From contig JABANP010000524.1 in the NCBI GenBank assembly GCA_013115135.1, positions 1 to 36,240 on the forward strand: a DNA stretch of 36,240 nt. Direction: 5' to 3'. The stretch comes from Perkinsus olseni. Its lineage: Eukaryota; Perkinsozoa; Perkinsida; Perkinsidae. Made by a program: the position numbers and the translations under genes. The notes beneath the pieces were generated by a model, which was given only the letters and a program-made list of their open reading frames with translations, did no database searches and was not told where the DNA came from. Positions 20,428 to 29,184 of this stretch are shown one piece after another. Position 1 is the first letter of the stretch. Every line of letters begins with the position of its first letter.

Positions 20428-23400
20428 ATAGCACTATCTATAATTGTCACAGCATACATCAACGATTCTCCATGTGAGGATCTATATGGTCCTACTATGT
20501 CCGTATATAGCTTAGCAAACGGGACCTTTGTCTTGCGTTTCACAATCGAGGAGTGCCATTGCTGTCGATCGCCAGGGAAAGTTTTGCCTTTCTGGCAAGC
20601 TTCGCATGATGCTACTGCATGTTTACAATGTTGTTTCAGTTTCTCCATACTAACCCATGGCTTAAGTCGTTCATACAATCCCGTGGCACCCTCGTGGTTA
20701 TGTAACTCCGCTGTGAACTTATCGGCTTTATCGTTGGGCACAACAACCTTCCCATCATCCGTACGGTCAAGTCTACTGATCCAATGTCTCTGATCGAATG
20801 ACTCGTTTGGTGCTAGGGGATCAACTGCGTGTGGATCACCTACAGCCACTACTGTATCTTTACAATTCCCAGTGTTCGACAACGACCGAGAATGAAGCTC
20901 TTGTCTCAACATGTATGACGGTACTCGTGACATTTCGTCCGCTACGTTCTCTTCTGATGGTATCCATTCGACTTCAACATCTAATTTATTATATTTCAAC
21001 GTATCTTCGTAATACTGTAAGCGTGATTCAACCGCCGTTCGACTTATTCCCTTCACTGGTACCCAATGAGATGATTGTTTCCTCGCGAGCCATGCTGCTA
21101 CGCTCTTGTTGTCAGTTATAATTAATATTTCTTTCCTCCTTCCAACCATGTTGTTAGCTTTTAAATACATTGTGACTAATGCGAGTCCTTTCAACACCGC
21201 ATCTAATTCAGCTACATTTATATGCCGGTGGTCGTTTTTGGGTCTTATCCATGACCCATCTTCTGCACGCACTTGACCAATATACAAGCACGCGCCGTAA
21301 GCTACCTTGCTTGCATCGACATACAATACCCATTTCTCTTCAGGTTTTAGCGTCCATAGTCCCTTGACGGGATCGCCCTTATGTTTCAAGTCGGCTTGTA
21401 TTTTATCACATACTTCTACTATATGCGGCGATACTTTGTCATACGACTCCGTCACCTCCATGGATACTGTACGCGTCAACATGGCGCACGTGCTACGAAG
21501 CCACCGTGCTATTGGGTAGTGGGCTACAAGCTCCCCCACCCACGAACTTATTTGTTGTCTTGTAACTGAACCGTCTTCGTTGCGTTTCAATACAGGCGTT
21601 TGTCCTTTCCTCCTCCATGACCCGTTATCGTCATTATTCATTTGGATACCTAGTACTCTCGCTTTTCTTAATCTCTCGGGTTCTTTCAATGTAAAGTGGT
21701 TCTTCTCTAAACACTTTTTTATTAACTCGAAATATTTTTCTTCTACCACACCATCATCAATATAGAATTCAACAAGGTCTTGAAGACCTTCTTCTCTGAG
21801 ACAGAACTTTAAGATTTCAGTAAGGCACTTCGGCGCTATATTGAGCCCAAAGGGCATCGATATCATAACCCAGTATTCATTTTCTAAATACGGTAGTCTA
21901 ATGCATAGATATGGTTGTAATTCCTCATCTATTTTGACTTGTAAATATGCCTTTTTTATATCGATCAAATATGTATCTATTGAGTATTTGCATCGCCACC
22001 TTCTCAGTGTGGCTCCGCATGCCAATGGATCCGACTGTTCATTTGGTCTACTTTTATTCAACGCGTTGAGTGGTTTCAAATTCAATACTGGACGGATGGG
22101 AGTTGTAAGCTTATGCAACTGAACTTGTGGCATCAGTGTATACGTAGCTCTTACAAATTCTTGCGTACATGGTTTAATATACTCTTGTTTTATCCATAGA
22201 TTTATTTCATCTTTGAATATCTGAATCTGTTTGTCGTCTAATCTCTCTAACTGTCCATTATAAAAGGGTACTCGTATTATCTTCTCAGTCGGTTCGCCGT
22301 TAATCCATTGCCATTTAATACTCCATTCTCGTTCATGTCTTACAGCAATGAAATCACTCCCTTCTATTACTGCGTCTTTTTCTCCCGTTGTCACATAAGC
22401 ATCACATCGGGTCACATCATTTTTCTTGTGCATGTATCTTATCGATCCGACAACATCACAATAATCTATTCCTAGCAACATATCCACAGGCTTTTTATTC
22501 ATTTTTATGATCCCATCCTTACTATTTATCACCAAACTATTCAACTCAATGCTATCATTTATTCTTATTGAACATCTACCATATACTGAGACTTTACCAG
22601 CTAAGGAAATTATCTTATCATCATCTTGGGTTGTGTTGATATGGCTGTCAATCTTACTAGCCACTGTTGATGATATCAACGTTCTTGAACAACCAGTATC
22701 AAGGACTGCTATCACTCTGATGTCACCTACAACAACATATGTTGACGGATGCCCCACATCACATTCATCCTCCCAATTTATTCCTACCTTCATTCTTTTG
22801 TTTGACTGATCGTCGCTTCCTTCGCTACGATTTCTTTTACCCTTAGCTTTTCCTTTTCCCTTTCCTCCTTTACTATGCCAATATCCTTTTCCCCATGGCC
22901 GATAATCATACCATCCTTTTCCTTTGCTGAATCCTTTGCCCTTGCCTTTACCCTTGCCTTTGCCACTATCATTATACTGCCAATAACCAACAGCAACCAC
23001 TTCTTTATTCTCCACGGAAGTATCATCATCTTCATCATCATTCTCATCCAAACTATCGCCCACCAGAGTGACCGCTTCTGTCAATGTCTGCTTCGGTAAC
23101 TTCGTGAAGGTATTGTAATATCCCTCTACAATCTTTGATTGGGGGAGGCTTTTCCAGAATACTTGAACAGCCACCTGATCTCTAGCATCCGAGGGCAGAT
23201 TCGGAAAAGCTAGTTTAGTCAACCTATGAATCTCAGTGGAATGCCGAAACACATCCTTTTTATACCTCATCTTGCACAATGTGCTAAACGCATGCTTCGG
23301 CGTCTCGCTATACTGTTTAATCAATTCGGCAATAATGCCGTAATACACCTTATCGGGAGCCTCATTCGGATCATGACTCAACCTTCTACTGTAGACCTCC

Positions 23401-23957
23401 CAGGGCTTATCCGTGAGGCATAGCCCCATGAACTCAAGGAGGTCTCGATATGGCAATCTCAATAGTCGTGCTCGACCCTCAAACTTCGATCGCCATTGTT
23501 CGAAAGTCTGTGATTTGGGATTGTATGGGACGATAGCTTTTGTAATGGCTATTGCCCTCCCCATTTCTGAGGATGATCCACCATTACCATTCTTCATTTT
23601 TAGTATCTCATTCTGTAACTGTATCAATTGAGACTGGACGTTCTCGTCCATGTCTCTCGCCCTCTGCTGATCCTTCAAAGAGGCATCCTGCTCTCTCTGT
23701 ATACGCTCAGCTTCCTGTTGACTACGTGACTCCTCAGCTTCTTGTTGACGATGTAGCTCCTCGACTTCTTGTTGACGACGTAGCTCCTCGACTTCTTGTT
23801 GACGACGTAGCTCCTCGGCTTCTTGTTGACGACGTAGCTCCTCGGCTTCTTGTTGACGACGTAGCTCCTCGGCTTCTTGTTGACGACGTTGCTCTTCACT
23901 CGAACCATCGTCATTCGGTGTAGTCTCACCGGGCTTCTTTTCTTGACCATTCACCAT
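20421..23957 (-). CDS. Gag-protease-RT-RNase H-integrase(N) polyprotein, ORF1
   Basis: 1,178 codons from ATG 23957. Order: a nine-residue RRQQEAEEL-type coiled-coil repeat (about residues 23-85), a Gag-like core (FEQWRSKFEGRAR), a Lys-Gly run (about 335-375) in place of CCHC knuckles, aspartic protease AVLDTGCSRTLIS (about 419), RT with SIDTYLIDIKKAYLQV, SMPFGLNIAPK and YIDDG (about 732), RNase H with LYVDASKVAYG (about 880), AELDAVLKGLA and ITDNKS, then the integrase HHCC finger (HNHEGATGLYERL, CKHAVASCEACQKGK) and the first catalytic Asp in KLYTDIVGPYRS. The frame stops at 20421 a few codons into the integrase core. The remaining integrase is in ORF2, one frame away. All visible catalytic motifs are intact. 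Confidence 0.9.
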   Translation of the reverse strand: MVNGQEKKPGETTPNDDGSSEEQRRQQEAEELRRQQEAEELRRQQEAEELRRQQEVEELRRQQEVEELHRQQEAEESRSQQEAERIQREQDASLKDQQRARDMDENVQSQLIQLQNEILKMKNGNGGSSSEMGRAIAITKAIVPYNPKSQTFEQWRSKFEGRARLLRLPYRDLLEFMGLCLTDKPWEVYSRRLSHDPNEAPDKVYYGIIAELIKQYSETPKHAFSTLCKMRYKKDVFRHSTEIHRLTKLAFPNLPSDARDQVAVQVFWKSLPQSKIVEGYYNTFTKLPKQTLTEAVTLVGDSLDENDDEDDDTSVENKEVVAVGYWQYNDSGKGKGKGKGKGFSKGKGWYDYRPWGKGYWHSKGGKGKGKAKGKRNRSEGSDDQSNKRMKVGINWEDECDVGHPSTYVVVGDIRVIAVLDTGCSRTLISSTVASKIDSHINTTQDDDKIISLAGKVSVYGRCSIRINDSIELNSLVINSKDGIIKMNKKPVDMLLGIDYCDVVGSIRYMHKKNDVTRCDAYVTTGEKDAVIEGSDFIAVRHEREWSIKWQWINGEPTEKIIRVPFYNGQLERLDDKQIQIFKDEINLWIKQEYIKPCTQEFVRATYTLMPQVQLHKLTTPIRPVLNLKPLNALNKSRPNEQSDPLACGATLRRWRCKYSIDTYLIDIKKAYLQVKIDEELQPYLCIRLPYLENEYWVMISMPFGLNIAPKCLTEILKFCLREEGLQDLVEFYIDDGVVEEKYFELIKKCLEKNHFTLKEPERLRKARVLGIQMNNDDNGSWRRKGQTPVLKRNEDGSVTRQQISSWVGELVAHYPIARWLRSTCAMLTRTVSMEVTESYDKVSPHIVEVCDKIQADLKHKGDPVKGLWTLKPEEKWVLYVDASKVAYGACLYIGQVRAEDGSWIRPKNDHRHINVAELDAVLKGLALVTMYLKANNMVGRRKEILIITDNKSVAAWLARKQSSHWVPVKGISRTAVESRLQYYEDTLKYNKLDVEVEWIPSEENVADEMSRVPSYMLRQELHSRSLSNTGNCKDTVVAVGDPHAVDPLAPNESFDQRHWISRLDRTDDGKVVVPNDKADKFTAELHNHEGATGLYERLKPWVSMEKLKQHCKHAVASCEACQKGKTFPGDRQQWHSSIVKRKTKVPFAKLYTDIVGPYRSSHGESLMYAVTIIDSAMC
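23705..23890 (-). repeat. 27-bp tandem repeat in gag
   Basis: About seven copies of a 27-bp unit (GACGACGTAGCTCCTCGGCT... on +) encode RRQQEAEEL-like nonapeptides. The most internal copies are identical, and the outer ones degenerate to HRQQEAEES and QREQD. Predicted coiled coil. Confidence 0.85.
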
Positions 23958-23970
23958 TGTCTGGGCACCA
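23954..23970 (-). other. Primer binding site
   Basis: Two bases inside the 5' LTR the element strand reads TGGTGCCCAGACAATGG, complementary to a tRNA 3' end finishing TGTCTGGGCACCA. The Gag start ATG (23957-23955) lies inside this site if it is longer than 13 nt. Confidence 0.7.
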
Positions 23971-23972
23971 CG

Positions 23973-24116
23973 TGTAGTGTACTGGAAGAACTCAATAGGG
24001 TAGCTCGAGAGGAGATAATAATGTTAGTAACAGCGAAAGACATAGAGACAGATTGTGTGAGCTTAAGTAGGAAGGACTCCCTCAGGAAGGGACAACAATT
24101 GTGTAGATACATCACA
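23973..24116 (-). repeat. 5' LTR of the retrotransposon
   Basis: 144 bp, same ends as the 3' LTR. Single visible difference: 23984 G where the other copy has T, on the + strand. Unusually short for an LTR carrying promoter and polyadenylation signals. Confidence 0.92.
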
Positions 24117-25384
24117 CCGACGCCAGTAAGGCGTTTGTGAAAGGCCTGTCGTGCAAGGTGGAGAACATTCACTCCATTCGGTGCAAGCATCATCTGACAG
24201 AATCTGTCAGGAAAAGCTCTCTCTTGACAGCGGCGAAGGAGTACGTAGCGTCCGTCGTTGATGATCTGTACGGGTGCGCCGGGAAGCTGGTATACTCCAA
24301 GTTCCAAGATCTGCTGTTGGAGAAAATAGCACAGGAGTTCGGCGACAGAGATGAGGTTCACTGCCGGCAGAGTTGGAGTCCCACGTGCGGAGTTATGTAC
24401 GGTGATGTTCCGTTTGTAGGAAAGCCTTGGTAGACTCGTGGTGGACTACGCACTCAACAAGTGCTGATGTGACGAAAGCTATGAAGCTTATTATGAGGTC
24501 TAGTGCTTACCGCACGCAAACGCAACGAGCGGAGCGAAATGAGTTTTGGTGTGTGCCCGCTCGCCCTGGTTCTCGCCGACGAAGTGTATGCCAAAGCTCC
24601 CTTATTCAACAACGTGTGCGAAGGAACGTTCTCTACCCTTAGAACGTTCACTGGGAAGAAGCCCGCGAAGGTGGGAGGAGTGGCCGGTATGATAAACCTG
24701 ACGCGCATGTTCTTGGTGGGCTACGGGGACGTGGGCGCCTCTGCCGGGTGTGCCCGACAACGACATTCCATCTGCAGGGACCGCTCGTCCAGCATGAGGA
24801 AGAAAGCTGAGGATAGATTGGGACTCGCCGAACGTTCCACTGATATCTGCAGAGAAGTTGACATCGGCGTCGAACGTGTGGCTCTATCGCTGGGGTTACC
24901 CTGCCAGATAGGAAGCGTGGAGGAGTTCCGCGAGAAAATTCTACAAGTCAATGTAGTCGTGACGTGCACGGAAGACAGTAAAAACTTCCACTGTGGGGCC
25001 ACAATCTGCTCTTGCGGGACTTTCAACAAATTATTCACCTGCTCGCACGTGGCGCTTGTATCTACTGTGATTGCCTGCGAAGCTGGACGCGGGACGAGCG
25101 GCATGGATATCCGGTTGCCGACGGTCACTTGGGGTGGGAGGCCGACGGGAACGAGAGGCCCACTGGTTAGAACGAAGACGGATGTTGTGGCTCAGGGCCA
25201 GGCTAAGGGGCAAGGTAAGAGTCGTTCAGAGATGGTTCCTATGGCGGAAAAACCTGGACCTTTTCAGGCTCGACATCAACTCCGACATATTCCAGGCAGT
25301 CTGTGGAAAGAGACGAGCATTGCGAGCTTATGGCAGAGATCGCCACTCCCGCCGCAGCCGGAACTTTCAGGAGCCCTCAAGTGA
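24117..25384 (+). CDS. MULE transposase, C-terminal part (catalytic Glu, SWIM zinc finger)
   Basis: After the CCGAC duplication the frame resumes DASKAFVKGLSCKVEN, directly continuing the DDE domain. Helical segment TAAKEYVASVVDDLYG follows. The frame is broken or spliced between about 24415 and 24540 (GTAGGA/GTAGAC donors and several AG sites are available). It then reads LADEVYAKAPLFNNVCEGTF, with the catalytic Glu at 24620-24622, and ends with a SWIM finger CSCGTFNKLFTCSH (about 25007-25050). The tail is rich in Gly, Arg and Lys. SWIM after DDE is typical of MULE transposases. The stop in this frame is at 25384, but alternative frames extend further and short introns could join the repeat units at 25537. 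Confidence 0.75.
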
Positions 25385-25536
25385 AGCGAGCCGGTGAGGA
25401 ACTTGCTGAGGGGAAGGTTGCGGCAATTTCGATCGGATAGACTGGATCCTGGACCAGGATTCCTGGTCAAGCCCTGGCATAGGCGAACTTTCTGATAGGC
25501 CAGCAACAGTGGAACTTAGCAATGGTTGTTTTTTGG

Positions 25537-25886
25537 CAGGTCAGGGCGAGGTGAACAACGCCGTGGCCGAGGCAGCTGCAAGCCTAGGCATGATCGAGGA
25601 TGGTAGAGAATGTTTGGATAGCCTCAGATCTTACGTGTTTGTTCTTAGCAGGTCAGGGCGAGGTGAACAACGCCGTGGCCGAGGCAGCTGCAAACCTAGG
25701 CATGATCGAGGATGGTAGAGAATGTTTGGATAGCCTCAGATCTTACGTGTTTGTTCTTAGCAGGTCAGGGCGAGGTGAACAACGCCGTGGCCGAGGCAGC
25801 TGCTAACCTAGGCATGATCGAGGATGGTAGAGAATGTTTGGATAGCCTCAGATCTTACGTGTTTGTTCTTAGCAGGTCAGGGCGAG
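25537..25886 (+). repeat. 112-bp tandem repeat resembling exon-intron units
   Basis: Copies start at 25537, 25649 and 25761, with a 14-bp partial copy from 25873. They are nearly identical. Each unit can be split into a 66-nt block ending GAGGATG and a 46-nt block GTAGAGAATG...GTTCTTAG that looks like a minimal intron. The acceptor is a TAGCAG tandem. 66 nt is 22 codons, so spliced units stay in phase in two frames (GQGEVNNAVAEAAANLGMIE or the Arg/Gly-rich alternative). After the last partial copy comes GTAAGA, a good donor. Confidence 0.8.
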
Positions 25887-26281
25887 GAAAGTAAGACCGT
25901 TGGCAAGGGAGCGGCGAGCCCAGGCATGATGGGCAGTAGGCGGTCGAAGGCTTCGACTCGAAGCGTCAAAGAAGAGAGCCATCCCGCTATCGTGGCTTTA
26001 TAAAGCTGTGATTACAGCTTAATTTACCAAATGTGCGGGAAAGCAGTCCCGTCTTCAACACACTGTCGGCTTGCTCGCCGATTTCGTTATTTGGATACGG
26101 GCTTCCTAAGCATACGTAGAGCGATGCATTAATAGCCCCAGACTTTAAAGAGGAATCGCGTTGAAAGTTAGACCGGTTTTTGGCGGGTGGGAGCGGGTTG
26201 AGAGGCATCACAAGTTGTAGAGTTACAGTCAGCGAGTGCAGCACTTATCGGGGTTAGGCCGGACCGCGAAAGAACCTTGGC
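25887..26281. other. Unassigned stretch inside MULE right end
   Basis: No gene supported. It contains only short open frames on both strands without recognisable families. Confidence 0.4.
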
Positions 26282-26425
26282 GTGAGAGCTGATATCCGGG
26301 TTAAGGCTGTCATCCGGGTGAGAGCTGATATCCGGGTTAAGGCTGTTATCCGGGTGAGAGCTGATATCCGGGTTAAGGCTGTTATCCGGGTGAGAGCTGA
26401 TATCCGGGTTAAGGCTGTTATCCAA
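26282..26425 (+). repeat. 36-bp tandem repeat made of 18-bp half units
   Basis: Four 36-bp copies from 26282, 26318, 26354 and 26390. Each copy is GAGAGCTGATATCCGGGT plus TAAGGCTGTTATCCGGGT, so the basic unit is 18 bp repeated eight times. It lies between the transposase gene and the right subterminal array. Confidence 0.88.
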
Positions 26426-26493
26426 GGCCTCAGAAAAAAAAACACCAATAGCAAGGCAAGGCCGTAACCTCCGGTAACCCGAAACCCGACTCA

Positions 26494-26512
26494 GGTCGCC
26501 CTTCGGGCGACC
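26494..26512. terminator. Short perfect hairpin GGTCGCCC-TTC-GGGCGACC
   Basis: Eight-pair GC-rich stem with a three-base loop just inside the right MULE array. Role unknown; the terminator label is only a structural analogy. Confidence 0.3.
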
Positions 26513-26557
26513 ATCACCCAAAACCCGACGAGGGGGGCAGTGTGAGAGCTGAGAGGT

Positions 26558-26664
26558 TTCCTTAGAAAAAAAACGGAACTCCCTTAGGAAGTGGCGAATC
26601 TCCCTTAGAAAATCGCAGAGGGCGAGCGAAAACGTCTCCTTAGATTTCTTACACTCTCCTTAGA
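26558..26664 (-). repeat. MULE right subterminal array
   Basis: Five copies of the reverse complement of TCTAAGGRA, at 26656-26664, 26636-26644, about 26601-26609, about 26580-26588 and 26558-26566. Spacings are 20, 35, 21 and 22 bp. Inverted relative to 8891-8960. Confidence 0.7.
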
Positions 26665-27125
26665 AAAATGATATAGATCCCCGATGGGTAGCTACAGATA
26701 CTCAAGGAAGTCACTGGATAGTCAAGTGTGGAAGGAACTCGTATTACCTTCGCTTGTGGCGTGCAATGGCTCATTTCTGTTCTCGCACGCCAGATATTTC
26801 AATGAAATAATTTCATTGTATGAAACGGTCAAGCTAAACTAAGCTCGACGCTAGTAGCTTTCACCATTGCCTGACCGAATCATCGTGTGATTGATCGCTA
26901 GTTGTGAGTCGCAGTTTTCACCGTTCTCAGTGCGGCACTGACAGTGCCCTTCTTATTTATTCTCTCTTCCTTTGATCCTCCCTTTGGATCTGCTCCCTCT
27001 GATCGTTAGCTCCGTATTATCTGATCTGCTATCTGTAGCTATCTCCTTTGCGTCGTGTTCAACATGGAGACAGACACAGTCCCTTCCGGCGGACAAACTG
27101 GTTCGTCACACGCTCGCCTCAGTAT
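26665..27125. other. Non-coding stretch right of the MULE
   Basis: No gene seen. It contains an inverted repeat CAATGAAAT/ATTTCATTG at 26800-26818 and an AT-rich CTTATTTATTCTC near 26950 that could be a promoter for the downstream retroelement. Confidence 0.35.
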
Positions 27126-27393
27126 TGTGCAGGGTTCGTGCCCTGCGCGCTTACCCTTGTAATCGTTATCGTCTGACCACTTGTAGTTCGCCCTTCGATT
27201 ATTGCGCCACCATTCGATCGCGCTACGCTCAAGTGCGTGTTGCATAGCGGTGAACTACTCGACAAGTGAGCTCTTTGTTTGATTCTTCCCACTTGGCTGC
27301 CCTTCCGCGAAGGTTTGCCCTTGTTGTGAAGTTCGACTACGCTATCCACCGAAGCACTGCTACTAGTTGCGTTGCCCAGTGACAGGCACAACA
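27126..27393 (+). repeat. LTR-like repeat, 5' copy
   Basis: 268 bp from TGTGCAGGG to GGCACAACA. It aligns at equal length with 35563-35830, with scattered substitutions and a small cluster at the 3' end. Confidence 0.65.
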
Positions 27394-27395
27394 AT

Positions 27396-27410
27396 TGGTG
27401 CAACGGTTCG
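27396..27410 (+). other. Primer-binding-site-like sequence
   Basis: TGGTGCAACGGTTCG begins two bases after the LTR end, the usual place and form of a tRNA PBS. The equivalent position after the 3' copy (GGTGATTCTC) lacks it, as expected. Confidence 0.6.
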
Positions 27411-27652
27411 CTCCGCTCAAGCTATGTACTTGCGGGCCCTAGGCTTGGGTTTACTCCCGAATTGTAGACTTTTTAGACTTTGCATCCGGTTTGCGATTCG
27501 AGCCTCCTTGACTCGAGGTTCGTTTGTCTTCTGCTATATGTACTACCTTCAAATTCTCCCACGGTTCGTGCTGCGCAACTAGTTCGAGTTGTACGGCGAC
27601 ATATTGGTAGCAGCTCCTTGTCCAACCTAAAGGCATACTACTCTCTGACGTT

Positions 27653-27987
27653 ATGATCCCCGCTGAAGAGGCCGATCCTGTTGCTCCTCGTTCTCATGAT
27701 GATCAACGTGAAGGTGATCCCTCTCCCCCGGTGATCGAGCCTCCGCCTACGGCTCCTCAAGGTCAAGCACGGCCGCCTTCCGGGGACCCACCGGTGCCGG
27801 CGGGGAATGTGCCCGCCCCCGCTAACAACGTGCCGGTTCCTGGTCCTGTCCGGTTGACACTCCCGATTCAGCTGCCCGAGAAGTTCTCTAACGGTCCTCA
27901 GCAACAAGTTCGCGACTGGTTCGACAGCTTTGACATCTCCGCCGCCGCCGTTAACTGGACCGTTCAGATGAAGGCGTCCTACTTGGG
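27653..27987 (+). CDS. Gag, N-terminal part (interrupted)
   Basis: Opens with ATG 27653. A Pro-rich leader (EPPPTAPQGQARPPSGDPPV) is followed by LPEKFSNGPQQQVRDWFDSF and NWTVQMKASYLG, a retrotransposon capsid-like start. It is interrupted after TACTTGGG by a 1.69-kb foldback-like element. The capsid frame resumes at 29689 with one copy of the 8-bp duplication removed. Confidence 0.65.
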
Positions 27988-28329
27988 ATGTATAACGATT
28001 CGTACACCGAAAACTCGTACACAATCACTTTCTACACGGCTCGTACACTGGATACTCGTTCACTCATTGGATTCAGACAACGTCATTTCGTACACTTGAA
28101 ACTCGTACACGTAATACTCGTACATGTAATAAGTCGTGCACATAAAGTTCCTACACGTAAAACTCGTACACTGTCAACTCGTACACGAGCACGAGTCGTA
28201 CACTATGCTGCTGAGTCGCATATTTGAGCCGCGCGCTGGAAACAATGGCAGAGCGAAGGAAGTGTTATTTTCTGTAGACAGTGAGCCGTTCAGGCCGATC
28301 TGTGAGCGAAATTCTAATAGCGGATGTGA

Positions 28330-28396
28330 TATAAAGGTCAAGGTAACAGACTCTCAGGCGGGGGGCAACGGGTTCGATCCTACGAGAAGGAAGGGA
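28330..28396 (+). ncRNA. tRNA-like segment in the foldback-like element
   Basis: TATAAAGGTCAAGGTAACAG in A-box position and CAACGGGTTCGATCCTACG in B-box position. A homologous segment at 31529-31597 (GGAGGTTAAGGTAACGG and TACGGGTTCGATTCTACG) lies in the second copy. Confidence 0.5.
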
Positions 28397-29042
28397 ATAT
28401 ATTGGGTTAGGCAACGGGAAATTTTTATAGGCAAGTCGGGGAGCGGCTCCGCGGAGATTCTCCGCCGGAGAGTACGAAATGACTGTGTACGAGTTGAAAC
28501 TGGTGTACCGCGATTCGTCCATGATCGATTGGTCCACTGCAGCTTCGATCCAAGATTGTTTCGTGCAAATTTCGGTTCATTCATGATCTTTTCGTACGTC
28601 GAAAAAGTGTATGTTTCGGTCACGATTTTTTCATCCATAACCGGTTTCGTACACGATTATTTCGTCCATGGGCGGTTGATCCAAAGATATGCTCGTTGTA
28701 ATCTATTCGTCCACGATCTTTTCGAAAAAAATTCATTCGTCCAATAGTGGTTCGTACATATGAAACTGACGACACGCAAATGTTTATCGAAGGAAATGAA
28801 CCCACGGCCTCGGGAATACCAGTTTGAGTTGCTAACCTACTCACCCGTAAGACTCCTTATGAATTCCGACAAAGTACCGCCCATGCGATACCCAACCTAT
28901 TCAACTTGGCTCCATTCATGTTTGGAGCCTCTAGGCACTGGGATCATCACAGAGACAACCTGATGTGGGGGAGTGCCAGATCGTCACCACTGGTGACTCA
29001 CCAGTAGAGGCGGCGGTTAGATTCTTAGGTCGTAGTAGGTGA

Positions 29043-29112
29043 TGGTAATAGCGGAATTGGTAGAGCTCCCGGCTTGCACGACGATGGTCCCAGTTTCGAA
29101 TCGGGGTAAGGG
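29043..29112 (+). ncRNA. tRNA-like segment near the right arm
   Basis: TAGCGGAATTGGTAGAGC strongly resembles a tRNA-Leu-type D-arm, and CCCAGTTTCGAATCGGGG forms a T-arm. Acceptor ends do not pair well. Confidence 0.45.
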
Positions 29113-29146
29113 TAGATAGTAATGGTGGAGCCGCGGACATATTTTC

Positions 29147-29184
29147 TTAGACATATGTGACGCCGCGGCGTCACATATGTCTAA
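29147..29184. repeat. 38-bp perfect palindrome
   Basis: Half-site TTAGACATATGTGACGCCG at 29147-29165 is followed without spacer by its exact reverse complement. It lies at the inner edge of the right arm. Confidence 0.9.

Larger units (their letters stand above)
19398..24116 (-). mobile_element. Complete LTR retrotransposon (Gag-PR-RT-RH-IN), recent insertion
   Basis: 4,719 bp. Two 144-bp LTRs differ at one base by eye. They are flanked by a perfect 5-bp duplication CCGAC (19393-19397 and 24117-24121). PBS and polypurine tract are adjacent to the LTRs. Domain order places integrase last, which excludes Ty1/Copia and fits Ty3/Gypsy-like or BEL/Pao-like elements. It is transcribed opposite to the host transposase. 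Confidence 0.93.
8891..26664 (+). mobile_element. Large Mutator-like (MULE) DNA transposon, nested and interrupted
   Basis: The span is bounded by inverted arrays of TCTAAGGAG (left 8891-8960 reading forward, right 26664-26558 reading in reverse). The outermost units share the 17-mer TCTAAGGAGAGTGTAAG exactly. The only gene that fits this host is a MULE transposase, whose N-terminal zinc-finger exon starts 150 bp inside the left array and whose SWIM domain ends 1.6 kb before the right array. Removing the 9.1-kb element chain and the 4.7-kb LTR retrotransposon leaves about 4 kb, a normal autonomous MULE size. I could not find a clean 8-11 bp target duplication outside the arrays, so the exact ends are uncertain. 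Confidence 0.65.

Noticed and set aside
20427..20440. Classical -1 slippery heptamer at the ORF1/ORF2 overlap
   Set aside because: No X-XXY-YYZ heptamer is present, so recoding cannot be claimed from sequence.
8871..26690. CCCGAT as MULE target duplication
   Set aside because: Only six bases match (near 8869 and 26680), and the sequence between them and the arrays is unrelated on the two sides.
27990..28205. Regular short repeats that superficially resemble a CRISPR array
   Set aside because: The unit is 15 bp, degenerate and contiguous without unique spacers, and the genome is eukaryotic. It fits transposon arms.
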